A stretch of 64,000 nt of DNA from contig OZ034970.1 in the NCBI GenBank assembly GCA_964030785.1, positions 34,530,943-34,594,942 on the forward strand. The letters run 5' to 3'. The notes beneath the pieces are model-generated. The model was not told the DNA's origin. It saw nothing but the letters and a program-made list of their open reading frames with translations, and did not search any database. Below, one piece after another: positions 1 to 10,155 of this stretch. The stretch's first letter is position 1. The number at the start of each line of letters is the position of its first letter. Made by a program: the position numbers and the translations under genes. This DNA is from Siderastrea siderea (taxonomy: Eukaryota > Cnidaria > Anthozoa > Scleractinia > Rhizangiidae).

Positions 1-640
1 CATGCTCAAGACAAATTAAGCAGACTGAATCAGTTTGGAAGAAAAGTAGGTTTAAAGATCAATACTGAGAAAACCAAAGTTTTGAGGTTGAACGCAGCGC
101 CAGATCCATTAAAGATTGGGGAGAGGGAAATGGAAGACGTGGAGAGCTTTGTGTATCTTGGCGCTTAGGTGAACAAACTAGGAGGTGCGGAAAGTGAAAT
201 AAAAGCTCGAATCGGGAAAGCGAGAGCGGCTTTCCACAAGCTTAAGTCGGTATGGAGAAATAGCCTTCTCAGTCGAAAGACTAAGATCAAAATCTTCAAA
301 ACTAATGTGGTCGTTGTTCTACTCAACTGTTGTGAGACGTGGAGGAAGCCTAAGAAAGATGAAGGTGAGAACAAGCTAAACGTCTTCCAGCACAAATGCC
401 TTAAGTAAATCTTTGGCCGATGAAGGTCAGTAATGAAGAGATCAGGAAAAGATCTAATACTAGTACAATCGACGAATTAATAATATCTAGGGGATGGATA
501 TGGCTAGGTCACGTGCTGGTGATGTCATCAAATATAAACCTCAAGATCGCATTAACATGGGCACCGGAGGGCAAGCGTAGCAGGGGACGACCAAGAGAGA
601 CGTGGAGAGGAACCGTTACGTTCCCTGGAACGTAGCGGAA
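1..640 (+). pseudogene. LINE reverse transcriptase, 3' fragment (dead)
   Basis: Translation in shifting plus-strand frames gives the C-terminal part of a non-LTR retrotransposon reverse transcriptase: a GLKINTEKTKVLR-type block near 45-95, then the thumb and tail region, with a late LGHV...WAPEGKRSRGRPRETWR block at about 505-610 that is characteristic of the tail of RTE/jockey-like LINE polymerases. In-frame stops occur at about 166 and 406, and the frame changes again after that. The catalytic part is to the left of the window. No promoter or poly(A) tail is obvious at its right end. The LINE clade cannot be fixed from this fragment. Confidence 0.75.
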
Positions 641-1275
641 ACGGTTACAAAAGATGAAATGAACATAAATAATAACCGAAAAGACTATTTTCAAAAGGGT
701 TTAAAGAATATAAGGGCCTTTCAAGCATGTTGTGACTTGACAGTTAACCCTTGGCACAAATATCAGTTGTCAGTAAAATTTTTGGCCGTTTGTCAGTTGT
801 CAGTTAAAATTCAGAGGTGAAATTCACGAGGCTCTCTTAAGTTAAGATGCATCTTACGTGTTGTTTTTTGACAATAGCCAATTGTTATCCCAGCAATAGG
901 CGATTGTTAAGAAACAATACTCAGGATACATGTACGTCTTGACTTAGGAGGGCTTCGTGAATCCAGCCCCAGGCTGTTTGTCAGTTGTCAGTAATACCCA
1001 TCAAGACCCGCCAAGGAGTACATTATTTTACTGACGGATTAGACATTTAATACCTTTTGTATTCAGTTACCTATTCAGCCCGAACGTTCTAATCTAAACA
1101 AATTACTGATTATCCTTGCACGTATGGACAGATCCCACTACCACAAAAATAAGCATAATAGTTACATGTTTGCCTTTAGAAAGGATTTTCACAATGATCA
1201 GCCTTGATTTTCCTGCAATAAACGTATACTGTTCCTATTTTATATTAAATTCAAAAACTAACATCTGAAGCCTAC
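641..1275. other. non-coding stretch, no gene seen
   Basis: AT-rich DNA with three imperfect copies of a CAGTTGTCAGT motif (near 762, 790 and 975). No open frame with recognisable content. It would be intron 1 of the minus-strand gene whose first exon ends at 1276. Confidence 0.4.
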
Positions 1276-1624
1276 CCTGCCGAGCACACTCTGTCGAGGC
1301 AGTCGGAGCGTTTCGAGACATCATCATCATTAAAACCAAAGCCAAAGTGGCAGCAGCGGTCAGGAAGGATACAGCAAAAGCTGCAGTTAAAATGCACAGC
1401 CGTCGCTGAATTACGTGTATCACCGGTAGCACATCCGATTGGCAGGAATGTACGGGTACTGTTGATACTCGTCTAGTCTTCTTAGTTTCCTGCGTTTCAA
1501 AGACTGATTGTATTGTTGCAGGAACTGCGCTTTCTCCAGCCACGTAAGTTCCTGCGTCAGTTGCTTGTTTGGATTCCACCTCAAAAAAGACGTTTTCCAC
1601 CCCGGTTGCTGTCTTATTCATCAT
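1276..1624 (-). CDS. first exon of a collagen-like type II membrane protein
   Basis: The exon starts at an ATG (1624) and encodes about 116 residues. A cytoplasmic N-terminus (VENVFFEVES) and a Ser/Thr-rich linker are followed by basic residues (QRRL) and one hydrophobic segment, about residues 77-100, ending in a run of Met. A short outer stretch ends ECARQ. A splice donor GTAGGC lies at 1275, giving phase 1. This is the N-terminal architecture of the cnidarian family of membrane-anchored coiled-coil plus collagen proteins. The next exons would lie left of the window. The phase fits exactly the first base needed by the exon at 60802-60896 of the paralogue at the far right. The family assignment is from recognition; splicing is inferred. 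Confidence 0.65.
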
Positions 1625-1924
1625 TAAATGATGATGCGCGAGGTCGGATGCTCTGTTCCTCGGAATTCTTTTTTGGCTTATGAAATTTCATCTGGATTAA
1701 CTGTACATACTCGTAAGAGACCCGCGGGTAAGAAAAAGGAGGCAATGTAACGCAAGGGTATTTTTGGAATAGAAAACGACCTGGTAAGCATATATGGACA
1801 GCGGAACGTCAACGTTCTGAATGAAGCGTTGAAACAAACTATTAGATTATTCCCAACGGTTTCGTCAACGATGTCAATGGCTGCACTGTTACCACTCTTT
1901 TTGCACTGAAGAAAGGTAATGTTT

Positions 1925-2558
1925 AAGGCAATGTTTTGGCCTAGCATTGCAATTATTTTTGGTAGCTTGCATCTAAATTCTTACTTAACGTCCTAGCTAC
2001 TGAATTTTGAAAAGAATGTGTCTGTCGATTAAATTTCAATTAAATTTCGAAAGTTTCAAAACCCACTAGAAAGTTTCGACATGTGGAAATCCACTAGTAA
2101 AAAAACTTCCTTTTTTCCGACATCAAATTAAGTGATTTGCACGTCCAGGATGATTGTTGCATCCAGGGCTAAAATTTAAAAAAAGGTTGATTCTTTGGCA
2201 ATATGTTGCTCTAGCAAAATGTTGGGCATTTGGGCAAGTATTAAGCTGCATTTCATCTGTACTGTGTGTTCGTGTTTACCCCGCTACTAAATTTCGGCCC
2301 GTTTCTGCTGCAATGATCATTTACAAAAAGGATCTCATATAAATGGACTTGTTCAACTTCTGTCAAACTCTATCCCCACGCAACTCCGAGAAGAGAAGGC
2401 GACAACAATCAAGCCTAGTTATGTTCTGGAAAAGTTCGAAAAAGTAATAATAGGTCACTTCAGAACTTGTGGCAATAACAATTAACAAATGAAAAACACA
2501 TGTATGTTCCCGGCTATTCTATAGACACTGTATCATACCGACATATGTCCTTGTGACT
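1925..2558. repeat. upstream region duplicated at 62541-63180 (copy 1)
   Basis: About 630 bp aligning in the same orientation with 62541-63160, including AATTATTTTTGGTAGCTTGC and the GTGATTTGCACGTCCAGGAT segment. The copy is cut at 2558 by the CMC transposon and its last bases (CTTGTGTGGTTCCAGTCT) resume at 12467-12484. The duplicated DNA lies upstream of the collagen-like first exon. Confidence 0.85.
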
Positions 2559-2864
2559 CACAGAAAAATCGTGAGTGTTATGGTAACACCAAAAAGGTGT
2601 AAACTTTTGCAGCTGTGTGAACACCAATCAAGTGTTTTATTAACACCATAACAGTGTAAGTTTACACCAACATGGTGTAAAGTATGAAAATCACGATTCT
2701 TGTTGCGTCCAAAAAACACCCACGCAGTGTTGTGACAACACATAACTGGGGTATTTTTACTCTAAAATATAGTAAATTTACACCTGTGGTGTTAAAACAC
2801 ACTACACTGGTGCTTATTTTACACTGTTTTAGTGTGTCCCTACACCAAAAAAGTGTATTAATGA

Positions 2865-3218
2865 CACTAAAATCGTGTAAACCTCGTTGCAGCTGTGTGC
2901 ATACCGACACGGCGTAAATTTACACCAAAGAGAATTTTACACCCAACTGGTGTAAATCCACACCTTCCGTGATGTTAATCAACACTAAAATCGTGTAAAC
3001 CTCGTTGCAGCTGTGTGCACACCAATATGGCGTAAATTTACACCAATGAGAATTTTACACCCAACTGGTGTAAATCAACACCTTCCGTAATGTTAATCAA
3101 CGCTAAAATCGTGTAAACCTCGTTGCAGCTGTGTGCACACCAACATGGCGTAAATTTACACCAATGACAATTTTTCACCCAACTGGTGTAAATCAACACC
3201 TTCCGTAATGTTAAACAA
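2865..3218. repeat. three tandem 118-bp units, left subterminal array
   Basis: Units start at 2865, 2983 and 3101 (C[A/G]CTAAAATCGTGTAAACC) and are nearly identical. Each holds several GGTGTAA/TTTACACC inverted pairs. They form the inner part of the GGTGT/ACACC-rich left end (2559-3240) of the CMC element. Confidence 0.9.
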
Positions 3219-3489
3219 CCCTATTCAGGTGCTACGTTAACACTCTTTGTAGTGAACTTTAACAACTTTATTTTATCAGAAACAAAAAGTCCTTTCATTT
3301 GGCTGATACAAAGAAGCAACACCTAATTAACCGATTATTTTACCGAACAACATATATACAAGAATCAGTAACAAAACCGTGCCACATCTAAGGCAACAAA
3401 AAAAATGTCATTATACAGAAAAGTAACTTCAGGTGACTGACCGCTCAGTAATAAGTCTAAACTGAAATCACGATATAGTAGAATCCGTA

Positions 3490-3807
3490 CTAGCACGAAC
3501 TATTTAATTCATTTAAGAACTGAAGTACTTTGGTCGGCAGCTTCACACTGTCATATACTTTTAGCACGTATCTTTGAAGGAAAAGATAAACATTCGTACA
3601 TTCCTTCGGATATTGGTTGTTACACACAAAATACAATAACAATAATGTTATAAGAGCACTTGTATAGCCCCCATTTATTCTTAGTAGGATTTCTCGTTCT
3701 CCACTGATAAAAATGTCCTCCGGGGATTGCAGATTTCCTTGAGAGATGATAAAAGGAGGCATTCCCTCCCTAGTGCCTTCTGCCACCTCCTTTGCATCAC
3801 GACCATT
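3490..3807 (-). CDS. putative exon of a CMC-element protein
   Basis: Open minus-strand exon beginning after a good acceptor (TTTTCTTTTAG, exon from 3807) and ending at a stop at 3490. It encodes a domain with a hydrophobic TSALITLLLLYFVCNNQYPKE stretch followed by an aromatic, basic tail (FLQRYVLKV). Similar short domains accompany cnidarian and fish transposon proteins as I recall them, but I cannot name a family. It probably belongs to the same gene as the exon at 8909-9093, with the Ngaro insertion in the intron between. Confidence 0.45.
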   Translation of the reverse strand, partial: NGRDAKEVAEGTREGMPPFIISQGNLQSPEDIFISGEREILLRINGGYTSALITLLLLYFVCNNQYPKECTNVYLFLQRYVLKVYDSVKLPTKVLQFLNELNSSC

Positions 3808-4983
3808 CTAAAAGAAAAAACACGAATTATTTAATGCCAGGTGATAAATTATGTAAGAAATGAATCAAATGACTCGTTCCGAAGAATGATCGAGAGTACT
3901 TTGGGAGCAAGCCTAGAAGAGCCTGGGGATTGGGGACAAGGACGAGGTCAAAATGGCGGCGGACGGTGCAAATTTGGCTTGACTGTTTGTTGTGTGTATA
4001 CCTTCTGGTTCCCAAACAGGGGTGCCAATTTCAATATAAAGACAGAAGGAAGGTAGGTATATTTTTATATATAACTACATGGAAGAAGTCGTGATGTTTT
4101 TTCCCCGCCTTATTGAGCGGGAAAAAAAGCGCGATTGTGCACTGATCACGATGAACCGACTGTGTGTGCCCGACTCATGTATAACTTAAGGTTTTAGCAC
4201 TTAAAAGTTAAGTCTTATTAAGCCTGTACATCATAACCATTGCTAGATTGCAATGGAAGAAAACTTTTCTTCCAAGATGAGATGGGTCCGAGCCACTTTT
4301 CGGTGCCCGTTCAAGTATTAAAGGCAGCAGACATAGTGCAATTAGTGCTTGGTCCTCTGTATTGGTTAAATGAAAACAAAACAAAAAAAGGTTCTGTAAG
4401 CAATTATGTTTTTCCAGATCGTGATGGTTTAGTATAGTAAAGGGACTGAATATTCAAATCTGTGTTAAACATGGCAGTTTTACCAATTGTTTTCTGCATG
4501 AAATTTACCACTTCTATTAACATATTCCAGCGTAATAAGTTTAGGATACCGAGGACAGAAATTGCGCAGTTTACCAGAGCAAAGGTGGATAAGTAAGCAC
4601 ATTTTAATGGCAAGCTGATTGTGAAAGTCTCTTACATGTAGTTGTGGTGACTCTGTTGTAATTTTTTATGGTGTAAGTGGACAAAGAAATGATTGATTGG
4701 TTGATTGATTGATAGAAAGACGTTAAATTTTAAGCTCGGTGGTGAAATGTAACATATCTAGTGTTCAACATCACACAAGCATTAGACAACGAAAAAGTCT
4801 GACGCCCCAATGTAAATTGAACCTTAACATTGTGTTGTCCCTCACTTTCTTTCCCAAAAATCTTAAAGACACTAAATTGGACACTTTTAAGAGAATCAAA
4901 AGCTGTTGTCTAAAATCGTAAGCATTGTTTAGAGGAATCCCAAATTTTTCCATGTGTTATTATGAACGGCTAGCACAGCATCA
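3808..4983. other. non-coding interior of the CMC element
   Basis: AT-rich; short open frames on both strands show no recognisable content. A GATTGATTGATTGAT run lies at about 4690. No RNA gene seen. Confidence 0.4.
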
Positions 4984-5083
4984 TTATACTCTAATCACTG
5001 TGAAACGAGTATAAAACATTTTGTAATTAATCTTCAATAAACACACCACACAGTTCTAGGGGCGAGCATCTCGTTTATTGATG
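4984..5083 (-). repeat. Ngaro split repeat Y, outer copy
   Basis: 100 bp matching 5339-5437 except one extra A in ATAAAACATT. It contains the palindrome-like CGAGCATCTCGTTTATTGATG. Confidence 0.85.
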
Positions 5084-5171
5084 TCCGTGAGCACACACAG
5101 GTTACAATTGCAAATCGGAACGCTAACAAGTATACAAATATACAGAAAACAGTACAGTAGGTTACACAAAT

Positions 5172-5338
5172 TAAAAGCAAGTATAAAGAGATGCCTTCGA
5201 ATGGTTTCTGCATAACTTACAATCTCTTAAATAACCAAACGAATCCCACAGGATTAATAAACAACTAAATCATTAACACAATCTTATGAATACATTCCTA
5301 CATACTTCAGTTACATACCAAAACATTACAAAATACAT
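5172..5338 (-). repeat. Ngaro split repeat X, inner copy
   Basis: 167 bp, apparently identical to 8608-8774; directly abuts repeat Y at 5339. Confidence 0.9.
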
Positions 5339-5437
5339 TTATACTCTAATCACTGTGAAACGAGTATAAACATTTTGTAATTAATCTTCAATAAACACAC
5401 CACACAGTTCTAGGGGCGAGCATCTCGTTTATTGATG
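5339..5437 (-). repeat. Ngaro split repeat Y, inner copy
   Basis: 99 bp, matches 4984-5083; lies just downstream of the recombinase stop. Confidence 0.85.
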
Positions 5438-5482
5438 CTCGCGTTCGAAAAATAAAGAAAGAGAAAAGCTAATAATTAATGC

Positions 5483-5901
5483 TTAACAACCTAAACTACG
5501 AGAAACGGATAACAGAGAATCAAGTTTGTCTTTGACATAGCCGTCCTTAGCGCTGTCAGATTTCCATCTGCCGTGACGCTTAAATAAGCGATCGCTGATA
5601 CCGGCATTAGCAGCAGCAGATGCACCTCCAGCCCTAAGATATCGCAAAATTCCAAATATAAAGCAACTGAAATGTCATCTGATGGTAAAGGAGTAATCTC
5701 ACGATGACAGGAAGCCCATTCTCTGAACTTCTGAAAAGCCCTTGAATACCGCTCTGTGGTAGAAGAAGCTTTGGCCTCAACCGCACGGGCAGGCAGGCAT
5801 GATGCTAGTCTCCGAAGTTCGGGGTCAAGAAGACGACCAACTTTGTCTGCAAATGCATTTCCACCTTGTAAACAAAAAACAAAGGAAGAAAATAAACACA
5901 T
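5483..5901 (-). pseudogene. Ngaro tyrosine recombinase, internally deleted
   Basis: The upstream part (about 5660-5870) encodes the N-terminal core-binding domain (ASSTTERYSRAFQKFREWAS... VALYL). The downstream part, in another frame (5483-5650), encodes the C-terminal catalytic block: YLRAGGASAAANAG with the conserved Arg, then KRHGRW with the His, then DGYVKDK with the nucleophile Tyr, and a stop at 5483-5485. The middle of the domain is missing; the junction lies at about 5640-5665. The protein would normally cut and join the circular DNA intermediate. This copy cannot be active. Confidence 0.8.
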
Positions 5902-6203
5902 AAATACTCCAAAATGTGTGAAATGGCCGTGTGAAACGGCGGTGTGAATAGCTGCACACCAACAAAAGGCCAGTGCCTATATAGCATCATAGAAGGCCAG
6001 TGCCTTCTAGCCAAACCGATCACAGAGCTCCATCGAGCAAGAGAAAAAGCACAGAGAAAAGAATAGAACCTAGGAACTTTGCAATTTTTGGAACTAGCGA
6101 AACAATGAACTGAGCACTGTCCCCAGTAGGACGTAAGTGCGTAAAGATAGCCATCCTTAACTTTCCAGTCGTCGCAATCAACGATTTTTCTAAGATAATC
6201 CGC

Positions 6204-8222
6204 TTATCGTTGAGGGAACGAAGGAATCCATTCGACGTCTAAGTCGATATTATAATCCCTGGTGACATAGAAAATATCCACAGATAATTTATGCAATTCT
6301 TCTTTCATGCTGCCCGAATCAACAATAATAGGGACTGCTTGATTATCAGTGAACCATTTAACAGAACTATTAGACAAACGTAGTGCGAAACTTTGGAGGG
6401 CAAAATAAACACAATGAAGTTCCCTCCAAGTGGAGCTTTGACTCATTTCCAGTGGGTCCCAGTTCTTGTGTGCAACTGGAAAATCATCCATAGATAAATA
6501 GGCGCCACAGCCCAGAGAGCTAGCGTCTGAATACGCAATCCGAGTAACTGGGCGAACATCCTCTGAAAGGGGCCTAGAATTAAGACGAAGTAAATTTTCC
6601 CGCCAGAAAATTAATTCCTTGCGAGATGGCAAATCCAAAATAACAGACGACTCCCACCCTGCTCTGCAATCCAAGGCCCTGTGCAAGTTTTTGGTCATAA
6701 GCTTACAAAGATTACCAATAACAAGCATATTAGAAATAATACTGCCTGTGACAGAAGCTAATTGCCTAGCGGGCATAGTGGTGTGGGAAAGTGCGTCATC
6801 TATTGATGTAAAGAGCCTGTCAATTTTGTCACTGGGGATCGAGAGCGATTTCTTCTTAAGATCCCAAAAATAACCCAACCATCTAAGGCACTGCACCGGG
6901 GACCAAACACTCTTAAGCATATTGGGAACAAACCCGGCACGAGACAAATCTGACTTAACGGCTAAGGCCTCCAAACGAGAACACGCGAATGTTGGGCATA
7001 CCCCCAAGCCATCATCTAAGTAAACGACTATCCTGTACGCCTGGCTGCGCCAATATTTAACTAGAGGCCTCATAACTTTAGTAAAGATATAAGATCCAGT
7101 AGATAATCCAAATGGCAAAACAGTGAACTTAAAATATCTGGTTACCCCACTGAATGACCAAGAAAACCCCAAAAAGTCTTGGTCGGGAGGAAAGATATCA
7201 ATATGGTGATATCCCGATTTAATGTCAAATGAATAGAACCAATTTTGGGAGTGGTCAATAAATGAATTGAGCATGGTTTTAGCGTCTTCAAACTTAATTG
7301 TGAATTTTTTAACAAAAGAATTAGGATACCTGAGGTCTAATATTAGCCTCTTCTTGCCGTTAGACTGAATGGAAACAGACAAAGGGTTAATTACTGAAGG
7401 TGGAGACGAGCATTCCACAACAGAACCAACAGCTAAAAGATCAGTAATTGCTTTGTGAACAAAATCCGCATGCTGCAAGGAAGACTTATTATTACCGAAG
7501 GTGGCAGGAGCAGGTGTAAAATAAAAAGGAATTTTGTAGCCTTCCAAAATGGTTTGGCGAATAAACCAAGAAGCGCCTATATACTCCCAGAAACTAATAT
7601 TACGCCTTAATCTACCTTTAACGGCAATGTTCTGCACGTCCTCTTGATAATCCGGACAAATTTCCGGAGAATCATGAAAATTAGAATCGCTAGTCGATTG
7701 GTAGAAAAAGTCAACTGGGTCACAATCGCCCAGAGAATTCACTGGAGATACAGGTAAAGGATACTCATCTTGTCCCAATCGTTTTAAGGCAGCATCGTAT
7801 TTGTCCCTGGACCCATCATCCGTTTGTTGGTTTGGTGCTCGGTGGGTTTCGAGTGAGGTTGTTGCGACTGGGACAAACTGAGGAATTTGCCCAATGTCCG
7901 CGTTGGCCGCAGCTGAAACATTTGTCAGCGGGAACTGGTTGTCTTGCACGAAAGGACTGATGGCGAAAGGGCTGTTGAAGATTGAAAGAATGCTGAGCAG
8001 GAGCAGCCGAGAAAGAAGTTTGGGTTTCCGTTGCTGACTCACGCTGCGGAGCTCTGGGACGGGCAGGTTGAAATTTTCTTTTCTTTTCACGAATCTTCGA
8101 CAGCGCCCTCTTCTCGGCTGAACGGAGCTTTTTCTCGTCTTCTGAATCGTCGGCGAGTTCGTCGGACTCATACTCTTCAACAGCAGTCCAACCTGCGGGG
8201 CTCTTGTCGGCGAAACGCACAA
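6204..8222 (-). CDS. Ngaro RT-RNase H polyprotein, ends at a premature stop
   Basis: The open frame runs 8222 to 6204; its first roughly 110 codons overlap gag in a different frame and the true start is unclear. Reverse transcriptase blocks are present: RLILDLRYPN, FSFDIKSGYHHI, LPFGLSTGSYIFTKV and the catalytic VYLDDGLG. RNase H follows with YSDASSLGCGAY, WRELHCV and FTDNQAV. The frame stops with TAA at 6204-6206 after EWIPSFPQR, whereas the same frame continues for about 40 codons with typical family residues (ADYLRKIVD), so the stop is a mutation. It would copy the element RNA into DNA. Confidence 0.85.
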   Translation of the reverse strand: MCVSPTRAPQVGLLLKSMSPTNSPTIQKTRKSSVQPRRGRCRRFVKRKENFNLPVPELRSVSQQRKPKLLSRLLLLSILSIFNSPFAISPFVQDNQFPLTNVSAAANADIGQIPQFVPVATTSLETHRAPNQQTDDGSRDKYDAALKRLGQDEYPLPVSPVNSLGDCDPVDFFYQSTSDSNFHDSPEICPDYQEDVQNIAVKGRLRRNISFWEYIGASWFIRQTILEGYKIPFYFTPAPATFGNNKSSLQHADFVHKAITDLLAVGSVVECSSPPSVINPLSVSIQSNGKKRLILDLRYPNSFVKKFTIKFEDAKTMLNSFIDHSQNWFYSFDIKSGYHHIDIFPPDQDFLGFSWSFSGVTRYFKFTVLPFGLSTGSYIFTKVMRPLVKYWRSQAYRIVVYLDDGLGVCPTFACSRLEALAVKSDLSRAGFVPNMLKSVWSPVQCLRWLGYFWDLKKKSLSIPSDKIDRLFTSIDDALSHTTMPARQLASVTGSIISNMLVIGNLCKLMTKNLHRALDCRAGWESSVILDLPSRKELIFWRENLLRLNSRPLSEDVRPVTRIAYSDASSLGCGAYLSMDDFPVAHKNWDPLEMSQSSTWRELHCVYFALQSFALRLSNSSVKWFTDNQAVPIIVDSGSMKEELHKLSVDIFYVTRDYNIDLDVEWIPSFPQR

Positions 8223-8604
8223 GTTTGTTGCGCTTATCGATGAGCTTCTTTGCTTCTTCGAGATCGGAAGTTGCAGAAGAGACTTTCCCTGCGCGAAGGT
8301 TCTTAGAGGCCGTCTCGATTTGGTCGAGGACGTTGAGATTAAACTCGAACTGTACTCTGTTACCTTTATAATTAAAGGTATTCGAAGCTTTCGTCTCAGT
8401 TTTCAGCTTCTTTAGCTGGCTCTGTGTAAGGTTGTCTTTCTCTTCAAGTACGCGCTTGAAAGAAGTGAACTTCTGATCAAGCTTAGAGTCTAACAGTTGT
8501 GAAAATAACCGAAGGGTTTCGGCATTAGACAAGGAATCCTCATGTTCAGGAGGCGTAGTACTTTGGGAATCACGAGGAATATCGTGCTGTTCGGAAACGG
8601 ACAT
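7816..8604 (-). CDS. Ngaro gag-like protein with zinc knuckle
   Basis: The likely start is the ATG at 8604, just inside repeat X (an in-frame ATG at 8649 lies within the repeat). A coiled-coil-prone charged region (LLDSKLDQKFTSFKR) is followed by a K/R/E-rich middle and one CCHC knuckle (CFSCGQRGHWANSSVC) near the C-terminus. It would package the RNA. It overlaps the RT frame by several hundred bases, as common in this family. Confidence 0.8.
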   Translation of the reverse strand: MSVSEQHDIPRDSQSTTPPEHEDSLSNAETLRLFSQLLDSKLDQKFTSFKRVLEEKDNLTQSQLKKLKTETKASNTFNYKGNRVQFEFNLNVLDQIETASKNLRAGKVSSATSDLEEAKKLIDKRNKLVRFADKSPAGWTAVEEYESDELADDSEDEKKLRSAEKRALSKIREKKRKFQPARPRAPQRESATETQTSFSAAPAQHSFNLQQPFRHQSFRARQPVPADKCFSCGQRGHWANSSVCPSRNNLTRNPPSTKPTNG

Positions 8605-8607
8605 CAC

Positions 8608-8774
8608 TAAAAGCAAGTATAAAGAGATGCCTTCGAATGGTTTCTGCATAACTTACAATCTCTTAAATAACCAAACGAATCCCACAGGATTAATAAACAA
8701 CTAAATCATTAACACAATCTTATGAATACATTCCTACATACTTCAGTTACATACCAAAACATTACAAAATACAT
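8608..8774 (-). repeat. Ngaro split repeat X, 5' copy
   Basis: 167 bp apparently identical to 5172-5338; upstream of gag, so it holds the element's promoter region. Confidence 0.9.
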
Positions 8775-8908
8775 GAGTTTTAATTCCTTTTACCTTATGA
8801 GCTCAGTTAACAAAGTCAAATCTTAGTGCCTCGTTTCACCAAAACAGCAGTACAGTTTCTTTAGAAATTTGTATCATTGTCTGATAGACATTTCAATACA
8901 TGTACCTG

Positions 8909-9093
8909 ATGTTGGCATATCTTCTCCCTCGTTATCTTCATCTGGTTCAAGGAGGCTGAGAAGGGGTTGTGATCCCTTTATGTTTTTCCTCCTTGCGTAC
9001 TCTATAACCTTTGTCCCCATCTTAATAAAGTTCTCTTCGATTTCATCGGTAGCCTCTTTGTCAGCCATCAGTCGACAATACTCATTCTTGACC
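8909..9093 (-). CDS. putative exon of a CMC-element protein
   Basis: The minus-strand frame begins after an acceptor (AATTTTTAG, exon from about 9093) with KNEYCRLMADKEATDEIEENF and ends with an acidic EPDEDNEGEDMPTS before a GTACAT donor. Charged and possibly helical; no named domain recognised. Probably the exon preceding 3490-3807 in the same gene. Confidence 0.35.
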
Positions 9094-9884
9094 TAAAAAT
9101 TGGTAAGACACGTAGACACTTAGACACCTAACTGTAAGAATGGAACATTTTTTTCATATGTGATATTCATATAAATTATATGTTTGTTGTTGTTTTGTTT
9201 AACAGGTATATGGAAATCACTCATATCTGACCATGGTGTTTGACATTTTGGGAACATTCCAAACAGTTATTGTAGTTAGTTATAAAAGGTACTAATATTT
9301 GATAATAAATAGTGATGATACCTCAATTTTCAGTCAATGAGTTAATCTCTTTAACAGTTAGTTGTTTTCTTGAATATGGTCAATCGAATGACAGTGTCTT
9401 TATATTCAAAACAGGTCAAGCATATCCTGCCATAAGTGAAATTAGTCCGTTAGTCCATTATTGGCTTAACTGATACCCAGCTTTACAGGTAATTAATTAA
9501 TGTGTGAAATTCCTTCCTAGCTATTCGAGGAAGGCCAAGTACCAAAACACTATTCAGGCAATAGGAAAAAAAACACCCACAATCCCCTATTTAGTTGCTG
9601 TGGATAATTTTATACATTGTTTTTAATACCCTAGGCCTTAATCCTGTGGGCCTGATTTGATTTTATTGCAAAAAAAAACATTTGGCATCTTTTGCAGCTG
9701 AGCATTTTATTGGTTCTCACTTGTTCTTTTCTTATCTCTGAACCTTGCTCAGGGAGGTTTTTCCCTTCTAATAAGACAATCAGAAGGAAAAAGTGTTGCC
9801 CTTAAGCTTGCCATATATATAACCTATTATTAATCTTGCTCTCCCTTACTTTAATAAAGGGCAAATTGGATTCGATGCTTTGGG
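9094..9884. other. non-coding interior of the CMC element
   Basis: AT-rich DNA with poly(A) and poly(T) runs. No open frame with recognisable content, no RNA gene. Confidence 0.4.
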
Positions 9885-10155
9885 ACAGTGTACCAGGCAA
9901 GGCCGATTCTTGTGATTGGACATGATGGTCTCCTTCCTCAGTTCCTTCAAATTAGAGAGACATACATTTTGCCAAATGGAGCTGCAGTGTTTGTTGGACA
10001 CAAGTTGCACATTGTCAAGCACATTGAACATCTTTTTGCTTATGAGATTTTAATTCTTAATGAAGAGGTGATCAGTAGTTATGATTCCTTAATAGATCAC
10101 CACCCCCTGTTACTCCACAAAGTAAAGGTAGCAGGCATTGAAACCTTGGTTGTGA
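9885..10155 (+). pseudogene. 3' coding fragment of a CMC-element gene, interrupted
   Basis: An open plus-strand frame (YQARPILVIGHDGLLPQF...) continues to 10155, where the long-TIR element is inserted and supplies a stop after VVIDCK. On the far side (11644) the same frame carries on for about a dozen codons (RIRCDLTDAAQ) to a natural stop and a nearby AATAAA. The exact frame continuity after removing the insertion and one target copy supports real coding. The upstream part may be spliced. No family recognised. Confidence 0.5.

Larger units (their letters stand above)
4984..8774 (-). mobile_element. Ngaro-type tyrosine-recombinase retrotransposon, decayed
   Basis: Read on the minus strand the layout is repeat X (8774-8608), gag, RT-RNase H, tyrosine recombinase, repeat Y (5437-5339), repeat X (5338-5172), an 88-bp spacer, repeat Y (5083-4984). 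This X-ORFs-Y-X-Y order is the split direct repeat structure of Ngaro elements, which integrate by a tyrosine recombinase and make no target duplication. The two X copies (167 bp) look identical and the Y copies differ by one base, so the insertion is not ancient, yet the coding part has a nonsense codon in pol and a deletion in the recombinase. Confidence 0.85.

Noticed and set aside
2154..2910. Several short frames in the CMC left end and the duplicated region
   Set aside because: Random frames in repeat DNA, not kept in the duplicate at 62541-63180.
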